Assembly (NCBI RefSeq): GCF_000688395.1
Contig: NZ_JIAG01000002.1
Span: 186,001 to 250,000 of the forward strand
Source: Haematomicrobium sanguinis DSM 21259
GTDB taxonomy: Bacteria > Actinomycetota > Actinomycetes > Actinomycetales > Micrococcaceae
DNA: 64,000 nucleotides
Direction: 5' to 3'
Shown: in pieces, positions 41,400 through 50,784 of the stretch
How the letters are laid out: the number at the start of each line of letters is the position of its first letter
Numbering within the stretch: position 1 is the first letter of the stretch
Translations under genes and position numbers: made by a program
The notes under the pieces: generated by a model
The model's input: only the letters and a program-made list of their open reading frames with translations
Databases searched by the model: none
What the model was told of the DNA's origin: nothing

Positions 41400-44300
41400 A
41401 TGGGCTTCAATAACCCGGGAGTGCCCTGGAAAGACATGGCCCGGCGCCTTGCCGGCACACCCTTATCTTCACCGGGCCCATCTTCACCGGACCCATCTTC
41501 ACCGGGCCCATCTTCACCGGCACAGAAGAACGACGGCGATGCCCCGCCTCCCACGCGCACCTCACCAGAGAGCGCCTCACCCGGGCATTCCCCCGCGTAC
41601 GCACCGCAACCAGGTGAGGCCGGACATGTTCCCTACGCCGAGTTGCATGCGCACACCCACTTCAGTTTTTTGGATGGCGCGTCCTCGCCCGCCGCGCTCA
41701 TCACCCAGGCGGCCGCTCTGGGGTTGACCGGCATCGCGATCACCGATCACGACGGTTTTTACGGTGCCCCGCAGTTTGCCGAGGCCGCGGACGCGCACCC
41801 CGGGCTCAAAACCGTCTACGGTGCCGAACTCTCGCTCGGGCTCACGAGCGTTCAGGCGGGAAAACCGGACCCGGAAGGGGATCACTTGCTCGTGCTCGCG
41901 CGCGGCAAGGAGGGGTACCACCGTCTCGCTTCTGCCATTACGCACGGTCAGTTGGCGCGCAGCGCCGAAAAGGGCAGACCCATCTATGATCTGGAAACCT
42001 TGGCCGAAATGTCCGGCGGACACTGGCAGATCCTGTCCGGGTGCCGCAAATCCGCGGTGCGCCGGGCGCTTGAGGCGGAGGGCATTTCCGGTGCCGCCTC
42101 ACGGTTGTCCCGCTTAGGCGAGCTATTCGGGGAAGCGAATATCGCCGTCGAACTTCACCATGGCGGCAACGCCGAGGATGATGCGCGCAACGATGCGTTG
42201 GTGCGGGCGGCGGCGCGGTTGCGGCTGCCCGTGGTGGCGACCGGGAATGTGCACTATGCGCGGCCCGAGGGGCATCGGTTGGCGGCGGCGTTGGCGGCGA
42301 CCCGGGCGCGCCGGTCCTTGGCCGAGGCGGATGGGTGGTTGCCGCCCGGTCCCGCGTATTTTGTGCGTAGCGGGGCGGAGATGGCGCGCCGTTTTGGGCA
42401 TTACCGGGACGCGGATGGGGTGGATCCGGTGGCCCGATCGGTGCTGTTGGCCGAGGATTTGGCGTTTGAATTGCGGGCCGCGAAACCGCGATTACCGAAA
42501 ATTGATTTACCGGATGGGCATACCCAAATGAGTCATTTGCGTGCGCTCGTTTTTGCCGGAGCAGCGCGGAAATATCCGGGAATGCCAGAGCATGTAACCC
42601 GACGCCTTGAACATGAGCTGGCGGTGATTGAAAAAAAGGACTTTCCAGGATATTTTTTGATCGTTTATGAGATTGTAAAATTCGCACGATCCCAGGGGAT
42701 TTTGTGTCAGGGTCGCGGCTCGGCGGCGAACTCGGTGGTGTGTTATGTGCTGGACATTACCGCGGTGGACCCGATTGTGTTTCGACTGCCATTTGAACGC
42801 TTTTTGAATTCGGTGCGCGATGAGGAACCGGATATTGACGTGGATTTTGATTCCGAGCGGCGCGAAGAAGTCATTCAGGAGGTGTACCGGCGCTACGGAA
42901 GGCTAAACGCGGCGCAAGTGTGCAATGTGGTGACGTATCGGCCGCGGAATGCGGTGCGGGATATGGCAAAGGCGCTCGGATACTCGAGTGGCCAGCAGGA
43001 TGCCTGGAGTAAACAGTTAGAGAATTTGCACGGCGATTCCTTTGTTCCCGATAATTCGATTCCGCGTGCCGTTCAGGAATTGGCGGCGCAGCTGGACCGG
43101 TATCCGCGGCATTTAGGGATTCATTCCGGCGGCATGGTTTTGACCGAACAGCCGGTGAGCGAAATTTGTCCGGTGGAAAATGCGCGGATGGAAAACCGGA
43201 CCGTGCTGCAGTGGGATAAGGATGACTGCGCCTACATGGGGCTGGTCAAGTTTGATTTGCTCGGGCTCGGGATGCTTGCGGCGATCCAACGGTGCTTTGA
43301 TTTTGCCGCGGCGCACTGCGGCGAGCAGTGGGACCTGGATGCGATCCCCAAGGAGGAGGCGGCCGTGTATGACCAGTTGTGCCGGGCCGATTCGATCGGG
43401 GTTTTTCAGGTGGAGAGCCGGGCGCAGTTGGGGCTGTCGCCGCGGTTGCGGCCGCGCCGGTTTGAGGATCTGGTCATTCAGGTGGCGCTCATTCGGCCCG
43501 GTCCAATTCAGGGAAATGCGGTACATCCGTACCTGCTGCGTCGGCACGGGAAAGTGCCGGTGACCTACCCGCACCTGAAGCTGGAACCCATTTTGGAGCG
43601 CACCTGCGGCATCCCGATTTTTCAGGAGCAAATCATGCAGATGGCGATGGCCGTCGCGGATTGCAATGCCGAGGACGCGGACTTGCTGCGCCGCGCGATG
43701 GGGTCCAAACGCGGGGTGGAGCGGATCGATTCGGTGCGCACCCGGTTGTATGAGGGGATGGCCAAGAACGGGATCACCGGGCAGGCCGCGGACACCATTT
43801 ATGAGCAGGTCAAGGCCTTTGCGAACTTTGGTTTTGCCGAGAGCCACGCCTGCAGTTTTTCGTTACTGGTCTATGCCAGCGCCTGGTTGCGTTTGCACTA
43901 TCCGGCGGCGTTTTTGGCGGCGCTGTTGAACTCGCAACCCATGGGTTTTTATGCTCCGCACACCCTGGTTGAGGATGCCAGGCGGCATGGTGTCACGGTA
44001 CGCCGCCCCAGTCTGATGTATTCGGTGGCAGAAGCCGGGCTAGAGCCGATCGAAGGGCCGGAGATGAAGGTTTCGGCTACGGATCCGGGCGGGTTGGACG
44101 CATGTTGCGAACGCCACCAACCGCCGGTGGGACCTTTCGATCCGGACGCGCCCCACGATTTTGCCGCGCACCGCCGGGACAACCAGGTTGCGGTACGGCT
44201 TGGACTGTCCTCGATCACATCAGTGAGCGATGAACTCGCCAAGCGCATTGTGGCCGAGCGGGAACGCGGCGGGCATTACGCCTCGTTGACAGATTTGGCT

Positions 44301-44891
44301 CGGCGCGTGGAAATGAGCGCGGCGCAATTGGAGGCGCTGGCCGAGGCGGGTGCGGTAGAAGAGGTGCACCCGGGACGGCGCTCGGCGCTCTGGGAGGCGG
44401 GGCTCGCCGCCCGGGAGAAGTATGGCCAGCTCCCGGGCACGTCGCCGTGGACCGCGGCCCCGCAATTGCCGCTGTTCAACGAGTGGGACACGCTCATCAC
44501 GGATCTGCGCACCACCGGGCTCTCGGTGGACGACCACCCGATGCGGCACGCACGGGGCGTGTTGGCAAAATCCGAGGTATACACGGTGGAGGAATTGGGC
44601 ACGGTCACGAGTCAGCGGCGCATTAAGGTGGCCGGTCTTGTCCGGCATCGCCAACGTCCGGCCACGGCAAATCACACCACGTTCTTGAACCTGGAAGATG
44701 AGACCGGGATGGTCAATGTGGTGTGCTCGCAAGGGGCGTGGAAACGGTATCGGGAGGTGGTGCGGCACTCGAACGCCCTGATTGTGCGCGGCATTTTGGA
44801 GCGCAGCGCAGAGGGCGTCATCAACGTGCTGGCCGACCGTTTCGACGCGCTGGAACTCGCAGTGCCGCACAAGTCCCGCGATTTCCAGTAG
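41400..44891 (+). CDS. dnaE2: Error-prone DNA polymerase III alpha subunit DnaE2
   Basis: This 1,163-residue C-family polymerase has a PHP domain ('YAELHAHTHFSFLDGASS') and the polymerase core with catalytic Asp residues in 'EPDIDVDFDSERR' (Asp478, 480, 482). 'CQGRGSAANSVVCYVLDIT' follows the family, and an OB-fold end ('TTFLNLEDETGMVNVVCS') completes it. It makes error-prone repair synthesis in the SOS response together with ImuA' and ImuB. AGGAG precedes the ATG. A non-conserved N-terminal insert holds tandem 15-base repeats (41,464-41,520, coding SSPGP-type units) and an exact dispersed repeat coding 'QKNDGDA'. Confidence 0.94.
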   Translation: MGFNNPGVPWKDMARRLAGTPLSSPGPSSPDPSSPGPSSPAQKNDGDAPPPTRTSPESASPGHSPAYAPQPGEAGHVPYAELHAHTHFSFLDGASSPAALITQAAALGLTGIAITDHDGFYGAPQFAEAADAHPGLKTVYGAELSLGLTSVQAGKPDPEGDHLLVLARGKEGYHRLASAITHGQLARSAEKGRPIYDLETLAEMSGGHWQILSGCRKSAVRRALEAEGISGAASRLSRLGELFGEANIAVELHHGGNAEDDARNDALVRAAARLRLPVVATGNVHYARPEGHRLAAALAATRARRSLAEADGWLPPGPAYFVRSGAEMARRFGHYRDADGVDPVARSVLLAEDLAFELRAAKPRLPKIDLPDGHTQMSHLRALVFAGAARKYPGMPEHVTRRLEHELAVIEKKDFPGYFLIVYEIVKFARSQGILCQGRGSAANSVVCYVLDITAVDPIVFRLPFERFLNSVRDEEPDIDVDFDSERREEVIQEVYRRYGRLNAAQVCNVVTYRPRNAVRDMAKALGYSSGQQDAWSKQLENLHGDSFVPDNSIPRAVQELAAQLDRYPRHLGIHSGGMVLTEQPVSEICPVENARMENRTVLQWDKDDCAYMGLVKFDLLGLGMLAAIQRCFDFAAAHCGEQWDLDAIPKEEAAVYDQLCRADSIGVFQVESRAQLGLSPRLRPRRFEDLVIQVALIRPGPIQGNAVHPYLLRRHGKVPVTYPHLKLEPILERTCGIPIFQEQIMQMAMAVADCNAEDADLLRRAMGSKRGVERIDSVRTRLYEGMAKNGITGQAADTIYEQVKAFANFGFAESHACSFSLLVYASAWLRLHYPAAFLAALLNSQPMGFYAPHTLVEDARRHGVTVRRPSLMYSVAEAGLEPIEGPEMKVSATDPGGLDACCERHQPPVGPFDPDAPHDFAAHRRDNQVAVRLGLSSITSVSDELAKRIVAERERGGHYASLTDLARRVEMSAAQLEALAEAGAVEEVHPGRRSALWEAGLAAREKYGQLPGTSPWTAAPQLPLFNEWDTLITDLRTTGLSVDDHPMRHARGVLAKSEVYTVEELGTVTSQRRIKVAGLVRHRQRPATANHTTFLNLEDETGMVNVVCSQGAWKRYREVVRHSNALIVRGILERSAEGVINVLADRFDALELAVPHKSRDFQ

Positions 44892-44943
44892 CGCACAGAT
44901 TCCACTAGCGCACAGGCAAAATCCCCGCGGAGCGCACACTAGA

Positions 44944-45007
44944 AATCGACTGTGCAGATAATGCACGCTTTGACGGCGTGTCGCGTGCGTGTTCTGCACA
45001 GTCGATT
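44944..45007. repeat. Nested inverted repeat after dnaE2
   Basis: AATCGACTGTGCAGA (44,944-44,958) pairs perfectly with TCTGCACAGTCGATT (44,993-45,007), and an inner GCACGC/GCGTGC pair makes a second stem. Upstream the motif AGCGCACA occurs three times (from about 44,890). No T-run follows, so it may be a structured RNA element or a small mobile repeat rather than a terminator. Confidence 0.65.
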
Positions 45008-45030
45008 GTGGGGGTGGGGAGAATGGGGGG

Positions 45031-45729
45031 ATGAGCGCGACGCAGAAAAAACTGGACTATTCCAGGATCACCACCGAGTTCGCCGGGCTACCCCTCTCCA
45101 AGGTCACCGACTCCATGTTGAAGCGTTACCGCCGTTTCCTGCTCGTCTCCAGTTTGCTCACCGCCGGTTCGCTCGCGTTGCTAGTTGGCGGTTCGTTGAC
45201 CTTCCCGGCCGTGGTGCTCAAAGCGGAGTTCCAGCTTGGCAGCTCTTCCTCGCGACCGCTCGTGCTGTCCCTGATCGTGTCCGGGCTGCTGATCTTTTCC
45301 GGAGTCTGGGAGTGGTGGAATTATCGCAGCCGCGCGAGCTACGCCCGCCATCTGACCCGCAAACACCGGTGGTTCGCCGGACCGTGGCGGGTCAACCTCG
45401 GCCGCATCGAATGGTTCAAGGAATTCGAATCCACGCTCACGGTCGGCATGCTCGCCTTCGTCACGACCACCACCTTGATCATGAGCGCGCTCCAGTCAAG
45501 CGTCGCCGAAGCGCTTGACAATGAGGCAATGGCCGGGGCCTACACGCTCGCATTCGCGGTCGTGATCCTGCTCGTGACGCTCTCCATCATTTTTCGGCGC
45601 ATTTACCGATCCCAGGAAATGGCTAACGGAATCGCCGAGGATGAGCTTTCCGCGCAGAAGAACGACGGCGATGCCTCCGATGCGGAGCAGGTTGCCTTCC
45701 CCGCGCCTCACGATCCGGAGAAAAGCTAG
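45031..45729 (+). CDS. Four-helix membrane protein of unknown function
   Basis: This 232-residue protein has four predicted helices in two pairs (about 38-60, 76-97, 145-165, 178-200) and a long basic loop between pairs. The ATG at 45,031 is preceded by GGGGAGA. The cytoplasmic tail contains 'SAQKNDGDASDAEQ', encoded by an exact copy of the dispersed repeat (45,657-45,671). I recognise no family. Nothing in the neighbouring genes fixes its role. Confidence 0.75.
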   Translation: MSATQKKLDYSRITTEFAGLPLSKVTDSMLKRYRRFLLVSSLLTAGSLALLVGGSLTFPAVVLKAEFQLGSSSSRPLVLSLIVSGLLIFSGVWEWWNYRSRASYARHLTRKHRWFAGPWRVNLGRIEWFKEFESTLTVGMLAFVTTTTLIMSALQSSVAEALDNEAMAGAYTLAFAVVILLVTLSIIFRRIYRSQEMANGIAEDELSAQKNDGDASDAEQVAFPAPHDPEKS

Positions 45730-46310
45730 AGCGTCGCGGCAAAGTCCGTGAGGTAGCTGCGGAAAAAGTCGCGCCATTGATCGCGCGCGGCCGCCGTGTC
45801 GATTTTGGTGACGGTCGCACCCACCATGGACTTTTCAGCCCCGCGTGATTCGACCACGAGCTGGATGCGCGTTCCGTCGGCGCCATCGGCTCGCCAGTAG
45901 CTGCGCACCGGTGTCACCGAGGTGCGCACGTTGTTGACCGCCAACCCGTTCAGCTCGGTCGGTTCCCCGGCGAAAGCGACGAGGGCATCAAACACGGTCT
46001 CGAGCGAACCCGGTACGGTTTTGGTGACGCTTGCCTCGAAACTGCCGTCGTTTTTCTGCCCCGGTGCGCGTCGACCAATTTCCTGCTCAAAAGCGACGGC
46101 GACACCCTGGGCCCACCATCCTGGGTTGTCCAAGCCGGCAGGCATGTTCGCTAAGGCCAACTCGGCAATCCTGCCGTGCTCAAGCGCCCTGGCCCCCGCC
46201 GTCTCTAAGCGCGCAACCCACTGTGACCACGGCGTGCCGGTGGCCCTCTCAATTGCGCCGGTGTTCGCTGCCTTGACCATGGTTGCTCCGTCCCGAGTTT
46301 TCCCCGTCAT
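45726..46310 (-). CDS. Uncharacterised protein with an SRPBCC-like C-terminal half
   Basis: This 194-residue soluble protein has a helical N-terminal part ('WSQWVARLETAGARALEHGR', 'WWAQGVAVAFEQEIGRRAPG') and a C-terminal half that reads like a ligand-binding SRPBCC domain ('FEASVTKTVPGSLETVFDAL', final helix 'RDQWRDFFRSYLTDFAATL'). The linker contains 'GQKNDGSF', a variant of the dispersed repeat. It converges with the membrane protein gene by a 4-base overlap and is divergent from a TetR gene, which may control it. Confidence 0.72.
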   Translation of the reverse strand: MTGKTRDGATMVKAANTGAIERATGTPWSQWVARLETAGARALEHGRIAELALANMPAGLDNPGWWAQGVAVAFEQEIGRRAPGQKNDGSFEASVTKTVPGSLETVFDALVAFAGEPTELNGLAVNNVRTSVTPVRSYWRADGADGTRIQLVVESRGAEKSMVGATVTKIDTAAARDQWRDFFRSYLTDFAATL

Positions 46311-46353
46311 TCTAGGTTATGACCGTGCGATCAGGGCGTAAGATTGACCAATC

Positions 46354-46986
46354 ATGCCGCACCAACCCTCCACACGCGAAGCCATCCTTCGAGCGGCCGC
46401 GAGCCTCTTTGCCCGCCGCGGGTACCTGGGCACCTCCACCCGGGAAATCGCACGCGCCGTCGGGATAGCCCAGCCCTCCCTGTTTCATCACTTCGATTCC
46501 AAAACGTCCATTGCGATGGCGCTTTTTGACTACCAGCGCAATCACTTGCCCTCCTTTAGGAAGCATCTTGACTTGCCGGATGCCTCCCCGGCGGTGCGCT
46601 TCTATCAAGCACTACGCGCCGAAGGTATGGCAGCCATGAGCAGCGAATATGATTTGCGCGGCTTCTACCTCACCGAGGTCATGGATTACCCGGAATTTGC
46701 CGAGTGGAAGAAGGGACTGGAGGACGCGAAAGGGTTCCTGGCCTCGTTGATCCGCCAGGGCGTGGAGTCCGGAGATTTCATTCAACAGGATGTCCGCCTC
46801 TTAATGCGCGTTTTCGATGCCGTCTACTCGCAAACCCTGCAATGGGCGCCGATGCATGAAAACCAGCTGGACATCTCCGAATATGCGGCAATTCTGATGC
46901 GCCTGGTCGTGAAAGACCCGAGCCAGATTCCCGCCATTCGCGCCGAGGCGGACGCACTGATGGCAGAACGTTCCCAGAAAGATTAA
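46354..46986 (+). CDS. TetR-family regulator
   Basis: This 210-residue protein has a TetR HTH ('TSTREIARAVGIAQPSLFHH' and 'FDSKTSIAMALFDYQ') followed by a helical ligand domain. It is divergent from the SRPBCC-like gene, with only 43 bases between them, so autoregulation and control of that neighbour are likely. No operator could be identified with confidence. Confidence 0.88.
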   Translation: MPHQPSTREAILRAAASLFARRGYLGTSTREIARAVGIAQPSLFHHFDSKTSIAMALFDYQRNHLPSFRKHLDLPDASPAVRFYQALRAEGMAAMSSEYDLRGFYLTEVMDYPEFAEWKKGLEDAKGFLASLIRQGVESGDFIQQDVRLLMRVFDAVYSQTLQWAPMHENQLDISEYAAILMRLVVKDPSQIPAIRAEADALMAERSQKD

Positions 46987-47080
46987 GGCTCTGAAACAAA
47001 ATGCCTCGCGGCACCCGCGCCACGCAAAAGTTCTGCCATAATCGAAACTGACCCCGCTCACCGCAACGCGAGGAATAGCC

Positions 47081-47827
47081 ATGTCAGCTTCGCCGCCACC
47101 CCACTTAGCAACGGTGGGCACGTCGCGGCGCCGACTCCTCAGTATCCTCCTGGTGGCAACGCTCTTCCCGGCTCTTGCCGGGTGCGCCGCGGTACAGGCG
47201 AGCGAAGGCAATCAAGCCGGGAACACGCCGTCGAACATCGCCTCCGCAACCCCCACCCCGGTCAGCTACGCGGTCTATGGGGACTCGATCACCATCGCGG
47301 ACAGCCCGGACACCTCCGAGCCGCTCTTAGGCACCTGGTCCTGGACGCGTTTTGTCAATGACACCGTGGCCACCTATTCGGCCGGCTACGCGCGCGGCGG
47401 TGTGTCGACTCGGGATTTGCTCGAGGTTGCCAAGCCGATGGAGGCCGATGTCCTCGTCATTATGGCTGGAACCAATGACATTTATCAGAGCATTCCGCGC
47501 GCCGAAACGTTGAAAAACATTGAAAAAATCGTGGCGAAGACCGGGATTAAACGGGTTATTTTGTCCTATATTGCGCCTTTTGACCCGCGCCCCTCGCCCA
47601 TCAAAAATGCACCCATTCTGGCGGAGAAGCTCAACGACTCTTTAGCCAAACTGGCCGAGGAGAACGGCTGGTCCTTTGTGGATCCGATGAAGAGTTTCCG
47701 CAGCGGAGACGAGTGGGCGAACCGCGCCAAAATGACCCCGGACGGGGTGCACCCGTACACGGCGGCGGCGAAGCTCATCGGCCAGTCCATGACCAAGGCC
47801 ATCGCCGCCTCCGTCGAAAACGGTTAG
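47081..47827 (+). CDS. SGNH/GDSL-family hydrolase lipoprotein
   Basis: This 248-residue protein has a Tat-like N-terminus ('[20 protein letters not shown]') ending in the lipobox 'LAGC'. The SGNH hydrolase blocks are 'YGDSIT' (Ser nucleophile), 'MAGTNDIY' and 'DGVHP' (Asp-His). It is likely anchored to the outside of the membrane and hydrolyses esters, such as acetyl groups on glycans or lipids. It converges with der, overlapping by 4 bases. Confidence 0.86.
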   Translation: MSASPPPHLATVGTSRRRLLSILLVATLFPALAGCAAVQASEGNQAGNTPSNIASATPTPVSYAVYGDSITIADSPDTSEPLLGTWSWTRFVNDTVATYSAGYARGGVSTRDLLEVAKPMEADVLVIMAGTNDIYQSIPRAETLKNIEKIVAKTGIKRVILSYIAPFDPRPSPIKNAPILAEKLNDSLAKLAEENGWSFVDPMKSFRSGDEWANRAKMTPDGVHPYTAAAKLIGQSMTKAIAASVENG

Positions 47828-49356
47828 CGTTTCCGGCGCTCGCGAATGCGCATGGACACCTCGAGCGGTGTGCCCTCAAAGCCAAATGTTTCCCGCAAGC
47901 GGCGTTGAATGAAACGGCGATAACCGGGATCCAAGAAACCGGTGGTGAAAAGCACAAACTTCGGCGGCCGGTTGGACACCTGGGTGCCGAACAGGATGCG
48001 GGGCTGCTTGCCGCCGCGCACCGGGTGCGGGTGCGCTGCCACGAGTTCGCCGAGGAACGCATTGAGACGGCCGGTGGGGATGCGCTTGTCCCAGGATTCC
48101 AGGCTCTTTTCCAGCGCGGGGACAAGCCGATCCTTGTGCCAGCCGGTCTTCGCCGAGAGGTTCACCCGCGGCGCCCAACTCACGTGCGCGAGTTGCTGAT
48201 CGATTTCACGCTCCAGGTAGCGACGGCGCTCATCATCCATCAGGTCCCACTTGTTGAACGCGAGCACCAGCGCGCGGCCGGAGTCCACGGCCATCTGCAG
48301 AATGCGCACGTCCTGCTCGCTGAGCACTTCATCCACGGCGAGGAGCACGACGGCGACCTCGCACCTATCCAGCGCGGCTTGCGTTCTTAAGCTGGCATAG
48401 AAATCTGCGCCCTGTTGCTGGCGGACGCGGCGGCGGATGCCCGCGGTGTCCACGAAACACCAGGTTTTGCCGCCGAGTTCCACGTATTCATCCACCGGAT
48501 CGCGGGTGGTGCCGGCAAGGTCATTGACCACGACGCGCTCGGAGCCGGCCAGTTTGTTGAGCAGCGAGGATTTGCCCACGTTGGGCCGCCCCAAGAGCGC
48601 CACGCGGCGCGGACCGCCGGAGCGGATCGTGGTATCGACCTCGGAGAACTTCGGCAGGATATTCAGTGCCTCATCCAGCAGATCCGCCACGCCGCGGCCG
48701 TGCATGGCCGATACGGGGTACGGCTCCCCTAGCCCAAGGCTCCACAGCGCGCTGGCGTCCGCTTCGCCGCGAGCGTCATCCACCTTATTGGCAACCAACA
48801 GCACCTTTTTGCCCGCGCGACGCAGCATCCGAACGACCTCTTCATCGGTGGAGGTGACACCGACTCGAGAGTCCACCACCATGAGCACTGCATCGGCAAG
48901 TTCCACTGCGGCTTCGGCTTGTTGGGCTACCGAAGCGTTAATGCCCTGGACCTTTTGCTCCCAGCCGCCGGTGTCTACCAGGGTGAAGTTGCGGCCGTTC
49001 CAGTTTGCCGAGTACATCACGCGGTCACGGGTGACGCCCGGGGTGTCCTCGACGACGGCGGCGCGGCGGCCGAGAATGCGGTTGACGAGTGTGGACTTTC
49101 CGACATTGGGGCGGCCTATGATGGCCAGGACCGGGTCGGCGCCGAGCACCGGCGCTTCTTCACCGGATTCGGGGTCCCAGTCGAGCAGGGCGGTGTCATC
49201 CTCGTCGAGGTCATAGTCGGCCAGCCCGGCGCGCAGAGCCTCGGCGCGTTGCTCGGCCTCAAGCTCATCCATGGCAAAGACGCGCTCGGCCACCGAATCG
49301 TCCTCGGTTGCCGGGATGTATTCGTCACCGGAATTCTCGTGCTGGGTATCGCTCAT
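47824..49356 (-). CDS. der: Ribosome biogenesis GTPase Der
   Basis: This 510-residue protein has two tandem GTPase domains with P-loops '[10 protein letters not shown]' and '[10 protein letters not shown]', each with NKxD/NKWD boxes ('VANKVDD', 'FNKWDLMDD'), and a C-terminal KH-like domain. Der is needed for 50S subunit maturation. An acidic N-terminal extension of about 75 residues is usual for actinobacteria. It overlaps the acyltransferase stop (ATGA) and closes the eight-gene operon. Confidence 0.96.
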   Translation of the reverse strand: MSDTQHENSGDEYIPATEDDSVAERVFAMDELEAEQRAEALRAGLADYDLDEDDTALLDWDPESGEEAPVLGADPVLAIIGRPNVGKSTLVNRILGRRAAVVEDTPGVTRDRVMYSANWNGRNFTLVDTGGWEQKVQGINASVAQQAEAAVELADAVLMVVDSRVGVTSTDEEVVRMLRRAGKKVLLVANKVDDARGEADASALWSLGLGEPYPVSAMHGRGVADLLDEALNILPKFSEVDTTIRSGGPRRVALLGRPNVGKSSLLNKLAGSERVVVNDLAGTTRDPVDEYVELGGKTWCFVDTAGIRRRVRQQQGADFYASLRTQAALDRCEVAVVLLAVDEVLSEQDVRILQMAVDSGRALVLAFNKWDLMDDERRRYLEREIDQQLAHVSWAPRVNLSAKTGWHKDRLVPALEKSLESWDKRIPTGRLNAFLGELVAAHPHPVRGGKQPRILFGTQVSNRPPKFVLFTTGFLDPGYRRFIQRRLRETFGFEGTPLEVSMRIRERRKR

Positions 49357-50033
49357 GCGCTCTCCTTGGTGTCAAAGGGTAAGTCTATTCCGGTGGACGC
49401 CACCGCGGCGGAAATGTGCGCGGAGAGGCGTTGCTGAATTTGGGTGACGGTGTGTGCCATACGTGCCCGCCCCGAGAGCGTCGGGTCCTGGTCAGGGGTG
49501 ATGGGCTCGCCAAAGTCGATGGCGAACCGGCGGCGGAACTTCGGGACCACATTGACCGGCTCGCTTCCGGTTCGGGTTCCGAGGATGGCAACGGGAACAA
49601 TGGGGGCACCGCTTTGCACCGCGAGCCAGGCGACGCCGGTCGCCAGGGATTCCGCCCGTCCGTTGCCGCGAGTGCCCTCGGGCAAGATGCCAACGCAACG
49701 TCCCATCTTCAGTACGCCGAGCGCGTCGGCGAGCGCCTTGCGGTCACCGGTGCGATCCACTGGGATGGACCCCGCGTATTTGAGGAGTTTGCCCAGCGGG
49801 TTATCAAAGAATTCTTGTTTCACCATGACGTGCATAGGCCGCGGAGCCACCCCGTACATGAGCGGCCCGTCAAGATAGCCAATGTGGTTCCCGGCAAAGA
49901 TTACCGGTCCGTCGGCAGGGACGTTGTCGGTTCCGGTGACCCTGGTGTTGTAATAGCCGTGCGCCAGGATGCGGCCGACGGGTTTACCCCATATAGGTCC
50001 CCACAGAACAGGGCCGGTTTTCTCATTCGCCAT
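49353..50033 (-). CDS. PlsC-type acyltransferase
   Basis: This 226-residue protein has '[12 protein letters not shown]' (HX4D), '[11 protein letters not shown]' and '[12 protein letters not shown]', the three usual PlsC motifs. It lies between cmk and der, as in many actinobacteria. I chose the ATG at 50,033 ('[13 protein letters not shown]'), which overlaps the cmk end by 11 bases. It probably makes phosphatidate from lysophosphatidate. Confidence 0.92.
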   Translation of the reverse strand: MANEKTGPVLWGPIWGKPVGRILAHGYYNTRVTGTDNVPADGPVIFAGNHIGYLDGPLMYGVAPRPMHVMVKQEFFDNPLGKLLKYAGSIPVDRTGDRKALADALGVLKMGRCVGILPEGTRGNGRAESLATGVAWLAVQSGAPIVPVAILGTRTGSEPVNVVPKFRRRFAIDFGEPITPDQDPTLSGRARMAHTVTQIQQRLSAHISAAVASTGIDLPFDTKESA

Positions 50034-50784
50034 TGTTGACCACAATCTGAATGACGGCCTGAACCGTTTGCTCGAAGTCCAAATCGGATGAGTCCAGGGT
50101 GACCACGCCGTCGGCTGCGGTGGTGAAGTTCGCGGCCGACGAATCCTTCGCATCCCGTCCGGCGACTTGGGCTCGCAACGCCTCACTTTCCTGTGCCTCT
50201 CCGGCTTCGCTCAACTGGGCTGCGCGGCGGCGCAATCGGGATTCTTCCGAGGCCGTCAGCAGGATACGGGTGTGCGCATCGGGTGCAACAACGGTGGTGA
50301 TGTCGCGTCCCTCGGCGACAATGCGGTGCCCGCACTCGGCTATGACCGCTTGTTGGCGAGAAATGAGTTCGGCGCGGGCACCCATCGTCGTTGCGACGTA
50401 GCTGACCGCCTCGGAAATGCGCGGTTCCCGGATCGCCGCGGTGACGTCCCGACCATTCGCGACCACGAGCTCGCGGGCAGGGTCGGTGGAAAGTTCCAAC
50501 GACACCTCCCGCGCAAGGGCCTCCACCCGCACCGCGTCTTCCAGATCGATCGCCGCATCCAACGCCGCCCAGGTGACGGCTCGATACATCGCGCCGGTGT
50601 CCAAATACGCCAAGTGCATTCGCCGCGCCACTTCGCGGCTCACGCTGGACTTGCCCGATCCGCTCGGACCATCGATGGCCACCACCAACGGGCGGCCAAG
50701 ACGAAAGTGCGACACATCCTGCGCGTTCACTGAGCCGTGTCTATCCCGCGTGTTCACTGCGCTGTGTCCATCCTGCGTGCTCAT
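50023..50784 (-). CDS. cmk: Cytidylate kinase
   Basis: This 253-residue CMP/dCMP kinase has the P-loop 'AIDGPSGSGKSSVSREVAR', 'YLDTGAMYRA' and 'VAEGRDITTVV', all typical of Cmk. A non-conserved N-terminal extension ('MSTQDGHSAVNTRDRHG') is encoded by near-repeats. The ATG at 50,784 overlaps the tyrA stop; a longer open frame upstream is antisense-like noise within tyrA. Confidence 0.95.
   Translation of the reverse strand: MSTQDGHSAVNTRDRHGSVNAQDVSHFRLGRPLVVAIDGPSGSGKSSVSREVARRMHLAYLDTGAMYRAVTWAALDAAIDLEDAVRVEALAREVSLELSTDPARELVVANGRDVTAAIREPRISEAVSYVATTMGARAELISRQQAVIAECGHRIVAEGRDITTVVAPDAHTRILLTASEESRLRRRAAQLSEAGEAQESEALRAQVAGRDAKDSSAANFTTAADGVVTLDSSDLDFEQTVQAVIQIVVNNGE

Larger units (their letters stand above)
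23484..46058. repeat. Dispersed short repeat, core GAAGAACGACGGCGA (7 copies)
   Basis: Exact 15-base cores lie at 23,486-23,500 (+), 28,526-28,540 (+), 35,776-35,790 (-), 41,525-41,539 (+) and 45,657-45,671 (+). One-mismatch or near copies lie at 23,561-23,577 (-) and 46,042-46,058 (-). Several extend as CAGAAGAACGACGGCGATGCC. Six are inside unrelated genes, all in the same frame, coding Q/V-K-N/H-D-G-D/S in linkers or loops; one is intergenic. None is seen in the ICE. Confidence 0.75.

Noticed and set aside
41464-41520. Possible CRISPR or satellite array in the dnaE2 start
   Set aside because: It is a coding tandem repeat of 15 bases giving SSPGP units with no spacers.
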